DNA of 64,000 bases from Raphanus sativus (lineage: Eukaryota > Streptophyta > Magnoliopsida > Brassicales > Brassicaceae), in assembly GCF_000801105.2 (NCBI RefSeq), contig NC_079511.1:16887792-16951791 (forward strand), read 5' to 3'. Shown here one piece after another: positions 54,545 to 64,000 of this stretch. Position 1 is the stretch's first letter. Each line of letters starts with the position of its first letter. Both the position numbers and the translations under genes were made by a program. A model generated the notes under the pieces. It did no database searches and was not told where the DNA came from. It saw only the letters and a list, made by a program, of their open reading frames with translations.

Positions 54545-56658
54545 TGATATACCATGATTTTGACCCGATTTTACCCATGTTATATAAGTGTTTTAGATAC
54601 TATTTACTACTTTATAGAGTCTATTTAGAGTATTTACAGGTTCATGGAAGTTTTGGAGGAAAGTTGTGATTTTGGTGTCTTTTGGAGCCTTTTGGTGCAG
54701 AACTGCACAGACGTGTCATATGTTTAGCTATGGATGAAGACCTTCCCACTGTGCGATTAAGCTGATCTTTTTACACAAGATAGAGCTTTGAGTTAGCTTT
54801 CTAATACCACCGAGTTGAAGTCAGTCAGTATCCTGTAGCAGACGTTATGCCTGGTTTACTGAAGAGTGGTCAGTCTGCCTCGCGAGAGGAAGCTGTCGAG
54901 AAGAGGAATGCATATCGATCGATGAAACAGAGTGCATATCGATCGATTTGGATACCAGAATACGGGCCAAGTATGTTTAATGACCGACTGAAGCCCAGAA
55001 GTAACCACAAATTACCAATATGCTCCTAGACGACCAGAAACACTATTTATGTGTTTTCTAAGCCATTGTTGACGGCTACGCTCTTTTTACTTCATTGTTC
55101 TATTGTTCTTAGTTAGGAGAGAAGGGAAGAAATCCTTCAGAGTTCTCCTGGAACTCCATTGGTTTTGGTTTTATATTATTTATGCTTTTCATATCAATGA
55201 ATTTTGTGACAAAACTTCATGTTTGAATAGATCCACCTGTTAGGTTTAGGGGTCAGATAGGTTATGTGGGATTAGCCACAAATATGAATCACTGAGCATG
55301 TGATATTCATCTTAGGAGATTGCACTTAATGCTTGTGTAAGAGAAAGTTTTGAAAACCGGACCGGACACCGACTCGGTGAAGCTACTGGTTAACTGGTTA
55401 GACCGGTTCAACCGGTCGAACCGGGTTTTTTATTTATATAATATATATATATATATATATAATTATATATTTATACTATATAAACTTTACTTCTACATAT
55501 AATACTTTCTCTATTCTTTTTTTATTAACTCAAAATAAACAACAAACATAAATCTGATTAGTATGTAAACTAAAAATTAAAAAAAAACAAATGATTTACA
55601 GCTAAAACAATCATATTTATTTATTTTTACAACTAACATTTCAAATTTTAAGAATATGGTAAAATAAAAATAGTATATGAGAGTCAAAAATATATTTTTC
55701 ACATTTTTTCTTAGAACAATTAAATAGTGATAGTTGAACACTAATTATAAAATATCAAATTTTACCTAGTAATAATTAAAAACACTTAATTATATGTTAA
55801 TTTTCAAGAACCGGGTTTTAAAATTAAACCGGGTCACCGGTTTTACCGGGTTTCAGCCGGTTTTACTGGTTTTTATCAAATCCGGGTTTTAAACCAAACC
55901 GGACTCGGCTTCTTCAGCGAGTCACGGTCGGACCGGTTCGACCGGCCGGTCCGATCCGGTTTTCAAAACACTAGCTAACCTACACATGAATACAGAGATA
56001 TGAATCCTTGGATATATCTTCTCTGAGCCAGCAATTTACTTGGAACAAGCGACAGCTGACTGATTGCTTGGTGAAATGTTTTCAACCTATGCACGATAAA
56101 GCTTACTAGTAGCGCATCGATCGATACTCCTATAGAGTAGTCGATCGATAGACGCGGGGTAAATAACAATCGATACATGCGACAGCATATCGATCGATAC
56201 ATGCGACAGCAAGTCGATCGATACATGCATAGGCATATCGTTTGATACCTTAATCTATGACCTTCCAGGGCGTGTTCCTCGTTTTTAGTAGTAGATGGTC
56301 GCAACGACAGTTTGGCTATTGTTTAGTTGGGTTCTTTAATATCATGCAAGCATCTCATATATGCATTCATACCTCTATAATCCTGATAACCTGAATAGAA
56401 ACCCTAGATCTAGCAAACCATCCTTCCATCAAACAACTCCATGCATTGTTGAATAATTGTCTTGTTCAACTTGTTTACTGCTTTACTTACTGTTTATTTA
56501 TTTATTTATTGCCTTAAAATCTATTAGCCTAGCTTAATCATATAAATCTTAGATCTAGTGTGTGCCCTAGTTACCTGTGGATTAGATCCCTAAGTACTAT
56601 AATTGACCTCTTTTGATGAGAGTAAAAATCACTCATTAGGGTAATTTGAGTTATATCA
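54545..56658 (+). repeat. 5' LTR of the gag-only Athila derivative (with nested element)
   Basis: Starts TGATATACCATG and ends GAGTTATATCA, next to the primer site. Length is 2114 bp including a 623-bp nested TIR element at 55347-55969. CGATCGAT motifs occur near 54916, 54940, 56118, 56143, 56190 and 56216. Confidence 0.8.
55347..55969. mobile_element. Nested non-autonomous TIR element (GTTTTGAAAACCGG ends)
   Basis: Inverted ends GTTTTGAAAACCGGACCGG and the complement of GTTTTGAAAACCGGATCGGA bound 623 bp. Both subterminal zones are rich in ACCGG/CCGGT motifs, and the centre has an AT run and no ORF. The style resembles plant hAT MITEs. An 8-bp duplication was not recognised at the present borders. 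Confidence 0.7.
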
Positions 56659-56662
56659 AATT

Positions 56663-56679
56663 TGGCGCCGTTGCGGGGA
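56663..56679 (+). other. Primer-binding site, one base shorter than usual
   Basis: TGGCGCCGTTGCGGGGA lacks one C of the TTGCCGGGGA found in the other copies. It starts four bases after the LTR end. Confidence 0.75.
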
Positions 56680-56787
56680 GTTTCGATCGCCATTAGATCT
56701 TTTCTAGTTAGATTTAGTCTAGGTTTTACTATTGTTAAAAAATGATAAAATTTTTTCTTCTATTTCAGGTACACACCAGGAACAACA

Positions 56788-57421
56788 ATGAAGAGAGGAT
56801 TTTTATCTTCTTCAAAGAAGCAACCTGCTGGTTTATGCACGATCCGTAAGTCTACGAGGGATGAATTGATTAACACCCTCCAAGCAGCATCGATCGACAT
56901 TATACACACTAAATCGATCGACATCGTACATCACGAATCGATCGACACCCTACAAGAACCGGTGATCGACAGAGTCCACAAACTGTCAAACGACACTGTT
57001 CATCTGAACACTGTTCACGCGGGTACTGTTCACGCGGGTACTTTTCACGCGGGTACTATTTATCTGATTACTATTCATCCACTTACTGTTCATCATGGTA
57101 CTATTCATCGGAGTACTGTTCACGCGTACTGTTCATCCCGGTACTATTCATCGGAAAACTGTTCATCCGAGTACTGTTCATCAAGTCACTGTTCATCAAG
57201 ACATTGTTCATCCGAGTACTGTTCATCAAGGCACTGTTCATCGTGACACTGTTCATCGCGATACTGTTCATCAAAATACTGTTCATCACGACACTGTTCA
57301 TTCGGGTACTGTTCATCAGACACCGAAAAATTTTGTTCATCAAGAGTCGACCGGTAACACTTGCGGGGAGACAAAGGAGATCAAAGCGCTCATACTTAAG
57401 ATCGATAAGAAAGATATTTGA
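56788..57421 (+). pseudogene. Gag N-terminal region with T-V-H pentapeptide repeats, frameshifted
   Basis: It starts MKRGFLSSSKKQ. Three CGATCGAC-coded SIDI/SIDT units come next (56888-56950), then a run of Thr-Val-His-x-x pentapeptides. Near 57123 two bases are missing inside the repeat, so the frame changes; the pentapeptides continue in the other frame (57095-57421) to a stop. The counterpart region of elements 1 and 3 is Ser/Thr/Asp-rich but lacks these repeats. The repeat would give an extended, His-rich spacer of unknown role. Confidence 0.7.
56998..57326. repeat. 15-bp coding minisatellite (ACTGTTCATCxxxGT)
   Basis: About 22 units of 15 bp, consensus ACTGTTCATC plus five variable bases. 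Units differ mainly at the last five positions. The period preserves frame, apart from the two-base loss near 57123. Confidence 0.92.
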
Positions 57422-57460
57422 CGAGACGAAGAAGGTCGTCCTTACAACACCACAGGACAA

Positions 57461-58231
57461 TTGATTAATGGAGAGGGTGTTGTAATACCTGATGTGATTG
57501 ATGTTGCTGAGATGAACTATTTTACTTTGTCAAGCTTATGGTATGATTTGGGAAGTGCGAACCCTTTCCGAAGTTTTCCTCATGAAGATCCAACAGACCA
57601 TATCAAAGAACTTAAGAAAGTAGCCTCAGTAAGCAAACAAAATGAAGTATCTGTAGATCACATTATCTGCAAGATCTTCCCCTATTATTTATCTGGAGAT
57701 GCTTTTAGTTGGTTCAGTAAGCTGCAGCCAAGATCTCTAACATGTTGGGAAGACATCAAGAACGCCTTTCTCAATAAATTTCTCTATGATGCTGCAGGAA
57801 ATCTAGAGATTGAGATGAGAGCTATACTGGAATATATGGTAGAGGATGATGAACAGATTACTCCTGCAGAACTTAGTAGAATAGAAGAAGCTGATATTAG
57901 TGACACAAGCTCAACATTGATCGACACCAGCACCTCAAAATCGATCGCCACCAGCACCTCGGAATCGATCGATACATACTTCTGTCATCGATCGATATCA
58001 CTTGAAATCCCTGAAAGTTCGAGTTGTCCTCAGGACATTGCAGACTCGACACAGAAGAGCATTGATGTATCAAGTTGTTATCCTAACCCAGATGTAGAAA
58101 AAGAGATCACCATGGAAGATTTATTGGAGCTAGAATTTTTTTTTGAGCTAGAAGGTGGAAAAAAACTTAGACTTGGATTCGAGTATAGAAGTCACTATGG
58201 AAGACTTCATAGAGCTGGAGGAATGGCTTGA
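57461..58231 (+). CDS. Gag fragment of the Athila derivative, 256 codons
   Basis: Residues ~40-125 carry a gag domain (HEDPTDHIKELKKVA, GDAFSWFSKLQPRSLTCWED, NAFLNKFLYDAA). The C-terminal half of that domain is deleted compared with element 1. After it come SIDT/SIAT units and an acidic tail. The frame ends at 58231, overlapping the next frame, which begins at 58155. Because the core is shortened, particle formation by itself is doubtful. Confidence 0.65.
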   Translation: MINGEGVVIPDVIDVAEMNYFTLSSLWYDLGSANPFRSFPHEDPTDHIKELKKVASVSKQNEVSVDHIICKIFPYYLSGDAFSWFSKLQPRSLTCWEDIKNAFLNKFLYDAAGNLEIEMRAILEYMVEDDEQITPAELSRIEEADISDTSSTLIDTSTSKSIATSTSESIDTYFCHRSISLEIPESSSCPQDIADSTQKSIDVSSCYPNPDVEKEITMEDLLELEFFFELEGGKKLRLGFEYRSHYGRLHRAGGMA

Positions 58232-59042
58232 GTTGGACCAGAAGCATCATGACGAGCGGAACACTATGAGAAAAGATATGGAGACTTCGTCAAAGGCTAG
58301 CATCGATTGGTACCAACCCGATGAGATCGATTGCTACCCACCCTTCATCATCAATCTACACCCACCCGAGTGCATCGATCAACACACATGTTTAGACGAG
58401 CTAACAGGATGCACAGTTAAGCTGGAACCAATTGAGGAGAGAATGCACAAGTCTGAGACCTCATACCTTGCTGCCCCTGAACACCTAAGACCCATATGCG
58501 CAGAAGAAGCTGCTGGGATTTGGAAAAGAGTGAAGAGGATACATGACCCTGTGAAGATTGTGGTTCCCTGTACCGTGGTTGAAGCTGAATCTCCTATACC
58601 ACCAGATAGAGGTATACATCTAGATTTCTACAATGGAGAATTTAATGATCATCAGCATGTAGTAGCTTCTCAGATGGGGATGAGGTGTAGAACTGAAGTC
58701 GACGAAGGCCCCAGAGAAGCAGCATCGATCGACATTGACCATACACCATCGATCGACATCGAGCGTGTATCACAGCATATGTGTGGAAATTTTTTTGATG
58801 GAGATACCACCACGCGATCAGACAAGTCTGGGGGAAAGAAGAGGAGGAATTGGAAGAGGAGGAAACGAACAAAGAGAGATCCTCAGTTACCATTGACTTT
58901 TCACTTCTCAGATGGTGTTAGGAAATCAAGAGTGCGCAGCAGAAGATTCTCACAGCCGTTTGCAAAGCTTCGAGCACTCCTTATTGCTGAGATGATAGAC
59001 AAAGGAGAAGAATCTATGGAGGAGGCTTTCACAAAGGAATGA
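58155..59042 (+). CDS. Downstream ORF of the Athila derivative, 295 codons, no pol domain
   Basis: A 295-codon frame rich in charged residues, with CGATCGAC-coded SIDI units (SIDIDHTPSIDIERV) and a strongly basic stretch GGKKRRNWKRRKRTKRD at about residues 227-243 that looks like a nuclear-localisation or nucleic-acid-binding segment. No protease, RT, RNase H or integrase motif occurs. It ends about 110 bp before the purine tract. It probably derives from the ends of an Athila polyprotein joined by deletion, but I cannot assign its middle part to a known domain. Confidence 0.5.
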   Translation: MEKNLDLDSSIEVTMEDFIELEEWLELDQKHHDERNTMRKDMETSSKASIDWYQPDEIDCYPPFIINLHPPECIDQHTCLDELTGCTVKLEPIEERMHKSETSYLAAPEHLRPICAEEAAGIWKRVKRIHDPVKIVVPCTVVEAESPIPPDRGIHLDFYNGEFNDHQHVVASQMGMRCRTEVDEGPREAASIDIDHTPSIDIERVSQHMCGNFFDGDTTTRSDKSGGKKRRNWKRRKRTKRDPQLPLTFHFSDGVRKSRVRSRRFSQPFAKLRALLIAEMIDKGEESMEEAFTKE

Positions 59043-59149
59043 TAAAACTTCAAAGAGTGGACACTGAGACTTGTTTTGGAGCATGTTCTCATTCTCATCC
59101 AGACTAAATCAGATCTCCAAAAGTCGAGCTAATGACTAAAAATAAGCGC

Positions 59150-59166
59150 TGAGTGGGAGGCAACCC
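59150..59166 (+). other. Polypurine tract of the Athila derivative
   Basis: GAGTGGGAGGCAACCC directly precedes TGATAG at 59167. It is the expected site and type of a 3' polypurine tract, but the LTR that follows is inverted. Confidence 0.55.
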
Positions 59167-60038
59167 TGATAGTGCTCAAATTACCCGGTAGAGCTTACTC
59201 TCTCAAATAAGAGGTACAATTGTAGTACTTAGGGATCGAATCACGAGGAGCTAGGAAACCAATTAAATAAAATCTACTAATCAATCCTAGGTGAAGTTGG
59301 TTTAAATGATGGAAATAAAAATAGCAATTCCTAAAGTGAGCAAGGTAGTTGCTCTAACTAACAATATGATGGGTTGTTTAAATGTGATAAAGAGTGCTAG
59401 ACTTAGGGCTTTTATTCAGGAATGGAGATTATAATTTCTATAAATGCTTTAACAAGTTGCTTGCATGATACTATAGATCTCAGTCGCTTAACTCTCAGTG
59501 ATGTCTCACTGGTTAAATAATCTAGATCTCTGGCCTCAACTGTCGTATGTTGACACAGAAAAAGAGTCGATCGACATCCTTTAGAGATATCGATCGATAC
59601 CACTTTCGCTCGGCGATCGATTCACCTGTCAGGATATCGATCGACGGCTTCTAAATATGCTTAGGCGCGAGCCGATAATGAACACTATGTCTCAAGGAGG
59701 GCTCCCGCTCTTCTCAACAGGAGAGAAAACTAGTTCAAATGGATAATTGAAGATAATCAAAGATCGTAGTGATCTATATTCTAGTTAGCTAATCTAGAAC
59801 AAGCATAGGGTGCAATCCATTTGATGAGTATCACAACTTAGCAATTATAGTTTGGGGCTAATCCCACAAACCTATTTAAACCCTAGATCTAACAAGTAAA
59901 CTACTCAGACATAGCTAAGCAATTCATGACAATGGATAGGTGAAAGAATTGCATCGATAGAATAAAGTAGAAATACAAAAGAAGATGAGAAATCTCTCCA
60001 ATCTCTCAAAACAAATAAAACTCTAGTCTCTCTCTCAC
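59167..60038 (-). repeat. Inverted truncated Athila LTR (left arm of palindrome)
   Basis: The plus strand starts TGATAGTGCTCAAATTACCC, the complement of an LTR end, and runs to ..CTAGTCTCTCTCTCAC. It is an inverted copy of 60136-61005 and lacks the first ~475 bp of a full LTR. Confidence 0.85.
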
Positions 60039-60135
60039 ACTCTCTGCTTAGCCTCTACTTATGTTAAGAAATGAGGTTAGTAGAGGGGAATGTCAGATGA
60101 GATTGGATCGCCATTAGATTTAATCTGTTTTATTT

Positions 60136-61005
60136 GTGAGAGAGAGACTAGAGTTTTATTTGTTTTGAGAGATTGGAGAGATTTCTCATCTCCTTTTGTA
60201 TTTCTACTTATTTCTATCTATGCAATTCTTTCATCTATCCATTGTCATGAATTGCTTAGCTATGTCTGAGTAGTCTACTTGTTAGATCTAGGGTTTAAAT
60301 AGGTTTGTGGGATTAGCCCCAAACTATAATTGCTAAGTTGTGATACTCATCAAGTGGATTGCACCCTATGCTTGTTCTAGATTATCTAACTAGAATATAG
60401 ATCACTAGGATCTTTGATTATCTTGAATTATCCATTTGAACTAGTTTGTCTCCTGTTGAGAAGAGCGACAGCCCTCCTTGAGACCTAGTGTTCATTATCG
60501 GCTCGCGCCTAGGCATATCTAGAAGCCATCGATCGATATCCCGATAGGTGAATCGATCGCCGAGCGAAAGGTGTATCGGTCGATAACTCTTAAGGATGTC
60601 GATCGACTCTTTTTCTGTGTCAACATACGACAGTTGAGGCCAGAGATCTAGATTATTTAACCAGTGAGACATCACTAGAGTTGAGCGACTGAGTTCTATA
60701 GTATCATGCAAGCAACTTGTTAAAGCATTTAGGGACATTATAATCTTCATTCCTGAATAAAAGCCCTAAGTCTAGCACTCTTTATCACATTTAAACAACC
60801 CATCTTATTGTTAGTTAGAGCAACTACCTTGCTCATTTTAGGAATTGCTATTTTTATTTCCATCATATAAACCAACTTCACCTAGGATTGATTAGTAGAT
60901 TTTATTTAATTGGTTCCCTAGCTCCTCGTGATTCGATCTCTAAGTACTACAACTGTACCTCTTATTTGAGAGAGTAAGCTCTACTGGGTAATTTGAGCAC
61001 TATCA
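60136..61005 (+). repeat. Truncated 5' LTR of Athila-like element 3 (right arm of palindrome)
   Basis: Begins GTGAGAGAGAGACTAGAG, matching LTR 1 from about 35727, and ends GAGCACTATCA at the primer site. The first ~475 bp of LTR 1 are absent. It is inverted relative to 59167-60038, with a 97-bp spacer between the arms. Confidence 0.85.
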
Positions 61006-61009
61006 AATT

Positions 61010-61027
61010 TGGCGCCTTTGCCGGGGA
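61010..61027 (+). other. Primer-binding site of Athila-like element 3
   Basis: TGGCGCCTTTGCCGGGGA, tRNA-Asp type, differs from element 1 at two adjacent positions. Confidence 0.8.
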
Positions 61028-61102
61028 GCTTTGATCGCCATTAGATTTAATCTTATTAATCTTAGGTTTTTCTTTTTACCCCCTTTCTGATTAAATTTTT
61101 TC

Positions 61103-62467
61103 TTGTCTTTTCAGGTTTATGCCCAGCAGTACCAGAAGCAACATGGGAAATCAACTATTAAGGATCCTGCACACTTGGAACGCTCAATCCGCAAAGACCT
61201 ACGCTCCGTATCGATCGACATAACCGCAGTACCGTCGACTGATACTCATGTTCATCCGTCGACCGACACTCAGACAGCACCGTCGAACGATACTGTTCGC
61301 CGATCCACATCGTTCGATACTACTCACCGTACATCGGTCGATACTACTCCGCGAAGCATGGTCGCGATTGTTATTCTCACGCAGGGCGAGAATGGAAACA
61401 TGTATGACCAAGATGGTCATCTGCGTAACGCAACAGGTAAGAAGCTAGATGCACAGGGAAACATAATCCCTGAGCCTGAAGTTGAGGCTACAGGAGAAGC
61501 TCAAACACGATCGTTGGCAGACTACAATCGTCCAGACGAGTATTACACCAACAGATCAGCTATTCGACTTCCAGAGATTCAGAAGCCGAACTTCGAGCTC
61601 AAGCCTCAGTACTACTCTCTCGTGTCTCAGATACCTTATTCTGGGCTATCACACGAGCATCCTACGGACCATCTGGAGAGGTTCGAGGATCTTATCGCTG
61701 CTATTCGTATGGATGGAGTCCCTGAGGACTACCTACTCTGCAAGCTCTTCAAATACTCACTGATTGGAGAAGCTTCACACTGGCTCAAGCAGCTACCTAC
61801 AGGATCACTGACATCCTGGGCCGACATCAAAAACGTCTTCCTGCATAATTTATTTGATGAGGCACGCGCTGAAGACTTAAGGAGCAAAATCGCAACTTTC
61901 GCGCAAAAGCCTAGTGAGACTTTTAAAGATGTGCGGATCAGATTTAAGTTCTTCCAGCGAGACTGTCCACACCATGGATTCAATGAAGTATAGCTGCTAA
62001 GCACTTTCTACAGAGGTATCGCCTTAATGTATCAGATGGCTCTTGATACTGCTAGCGAGGGGAACTTCAACACTAGGAATCCAGTAGAGGCTGTGAGACT
62101 TATAGAGAATCTAGCCAACAGCAGCAGCACCAAGAACACTGACTCTGACAAGAAGAAATCGGTTGCAGCCATCGGGGAAGACCAGATGAATGAAGTCAGA
62201 GCCAAGATAGATGCTTTACATGCATTTCTGGGGCAGCCAGTCTGCTCAGCTGAAGAAGGAGAGGCTAGAGAAGATGATACAGAGGAAGATGTGAACTACA
62301 TTGGAGGTACTGGATTTCAGAGATATGGAAACCAGAGTGGAAACAGAAACTTTTTTGGCAGTGGTCAGAAGAGTAACTACAACCAGAGTTCACAGTATCA
62401 GAAACCCTTCACCAACACAAGGAACTACGGCAACTCAGCTTACCAAAACCCACGACCACCCACCTAG
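61103..62467 (+). pseudogene. Athila-like element 3 gag, one nonsense codon
   Basis: It is closely similar to the intact gag of element 1: same N-terminal SID/STD units, gag domain, DTASEGNFNTRNP segment and Asn/Gln/Tyr-rich tail. The frame is interrupted by TAG at 61991-61993 where element 1 has CAG, then continues to 62467. Just after, about 40 bp present in element 1 (the FDAMIDRVLEG-coding part) are missing, and the coiled-coil end is in another frame (from about 62468). Confidence 0.85.
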
Positions 62468-62655
62468 AAGATCAGCAGAAGCTTACAGTAGACTTTAATG
62501 GGAAGATTGACTCCGTCTTCAACAATCTGACCACAAGGATAGACACCATTTGCACTCAAGTTAAGAAACTTGAGAGACAGATTGTCCAGACTGAAGACTC
62601 TATCAGGAGAATTGATACTTCTAAGGAAGTAGGGGAAGGAAATAGGAAACACCAC

Positions 62656-64000
62656 GTGAATGCCATTATAGATGATGATTTCTGGCAAGTGGTGAAACAG
62701 GAGAAGCTACAAGAAGGAGACTTCGAAGTGGAAAGTTCACTCAGTTTCGGTGGATCACATTGGTGTCGATCGACACCAACTAGTCCACATCGATCGACAT
62801 CAACGATGTCATTTCTGGATACAACCGCAGATTGCAACGCGGTTAGGATATTGACACATGCTGAATTCACGGCTTCTCATCCTCACCCACCCACCCACAC
62901 CTACGAAGTAATCGACCGACGAGACGAGCCACTCATCGATCAACATAAAGAAGAGAAACGTATCGATCGATCCTTTTCTCCACCCATCGTTTAACACGCA
63001 CCTCTCACATACCGAGTGCAACTACCATCGATAGACAACAACCGAATCAATGCACTCAGACCCACACCGAAACCACAAGCTAACCCTACAGAGACTACTG
63101 GTAACCCTTCAGACACTACACCTACATCAGAGGGAACTGAAGGAAGAAGGTTAAGGAGTAGGAAGGAGAAGATTCCTAAGAACCTTAAGAGGGAAGCTAA
63201 TGAAAAGGAGATTGATGGTTTCACTAAGAGAGTTATCAGAATCTCACCAGAGAAACCTTTTGAGGAGGTTTACTTCACAAGCAGATTGTGGATGTTCTTC
63301 AGAGAAACAAGGGAGACTGAAAATGACATTAGCAGAAGGTTTGACAATGTCAGAGAAGATATGAGGAAAATGATTACTTTGAAGAGGAAGACTGATCCTA
63401 GGAAGTTTGCAATACCTTGTGTAGTACAAGGGATTGAATTTTCTCATGCACTATGTGACACTGGTTCATCCGTCAGCATTTTACCAAAGGTCATGGCAGA
63501 CCATCTGGGTCTGCAAGTAGAGCCTTCACCAGAGATTTTTGCATTTGTGGATTACACTCAGAAAAACTCTGGAGGCTTGATCAGAGACCTGGAAGTACAT
63601 ATTGGTAATGCTATCGTCCATGTGGATTTTCATGTCCTAGACATCAAGCTAAATTGGAACTTTTCCCTCTTACTTGGAAGAGCATTTATGGCTACAATAG
63701 GAGCCATATGTGACATGAACACCAACATGATGTGCTTGACTATGATAGATCCAGAGATCTACTACGACCCTGTCAAGCTTGGCAAACCACCAACCAAATT
63801 AGTGGTAAAAGAAGATGATCCTAGTATCATTGCAGTTTGTCATTGTGAAGTCGAGTACGAGACAGAGTATTCAGGATCGATCGACAGCACCTTAACTTCA
63901 TCAATCGACACCAGCAAGTCAGAGGAGATCGACAACAAACATGGATTATCGATCGAAAGAGACCCACCAAATGATGAACTCGATCTACCAGATCATTGCT
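62656..64000 (+). pseudogene. Athila-like element 3 gag end and protease, open to the window edge
   Basis: This frame encodes the gag tail (AIIDDDFWQVVKQEKLQEGD). It meets one TAA at 62992-62994, where element 1 keeps a CGATCGAC context, and is then open for over 1000 bp to the window edge. It contains a Lys/Arg-rich linker, the retropepsin centre CDTGSSVSILPKVMADHLGL around 63450-63510 with its catalytic Asp-Thr-Gly, LLLGRAFMATIGAICD, and then CGATCGAC-coded SID units. The protease domain looks intact. It would process the element's polyprotein. RT and beyond lie outside the window. Confidence 0.8.

Noticed and set aside
56998..57326. CRISPR-like array
   Set aside because: The 15-bp units have no constant repeat/unique spacer structure, code for pentapeptides and lie in a plant retroelement.

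Overview
This is plant nuclear DNA. Introns have GT..AG ends, and the repeat content (tRNA-Asp-primed Athila-type and Tat-type Ty3/gypsy elements, plant L1 LINEs with an RNase H domain, Helitrons with CTAG ends, hAT and CACTA ends, a TRIM) is that of a Brassicaceae genome, most probably Brassica or a close relative (inference). The window is a nested pile of transposable elements of the kind found in pericentromeric or gene-poor DNA. I find one convincing host gene, a seven-exon plastid-type LON-domain protein at 25712-27230. No tRNA, rRNA or CRISPR locus was seen. A run of 100 Ns at 40848-40947 is a scaffold gap, so adjacency across it is not proven.

Layout. 1-6085: the 3' half of a Tat-lineage Ty3/gypsy element: integrase end with two stops, repeat-filled spacer, an antisense multi-exon gene (Transposase_28-like domain plus coiled coil) with its own TATA box, and a probable 3' LTR. 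6086-13510: AT-rich DNA holding two minus-strand Helitrons; the larger carries a four-exon RPA1/DUF223-like fragment and is interrupted by a 1.25-kb hAT element with a perfect 8-bp target duplication. 13620-18130: a (GA)n tract, decayed retroelement pieces and LINE fragments. 18583-25581: two adjacent LINE-type insertions with full target-site duplications; the first contains a tandem TRIM (three LTRs, two interiors), the second is a structurally complete 5.4-kb LINE with two long overlapping ORFs. Together they sit about 130 bp upstream of the LON-domain gene.

27661-35240: a long-inverted-repeat foldback element, a plus-strand Helitron, a 5'-truncated LINE with target duplication, another LINE fragment and a truncated solo LTR. 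35241-40847: Athila-like element 1 (LTR, PBS, intact 568-codon gag, decayed protease/pol). 40948-46950: a reversed, frameshifted chromovirus-type gag-pol with an initiator-Met PBS. 47579-50577: an exon-like remnant, a CACTA end, a Helitron with two candidate 3' ends and a LINE fragment. 50578-54544: a reversed Athila gag-protease remnant whose LTR holds a solo LTR with a GC-rich minisatellite. 54545-59166: a gag-only Athila derivative with a coding pentapeptide minisatellite. 59167-61005: a near-perfect LTR palindrome with arms of about 870 bp. 61006-64000: Athila-like element 3, running off the window.

How it works together: almost all coding capacity is for retrotransposition. The LINE has complete endonuclease, RT and RNase H, while the LTR elements are mostly defective. 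The most distinctive unexplained pattern is a recurrent CGATCG-centred motif spread through LTRs and coding parts of the Athila-like elements, where it encodes Ser-Ile-Asp.
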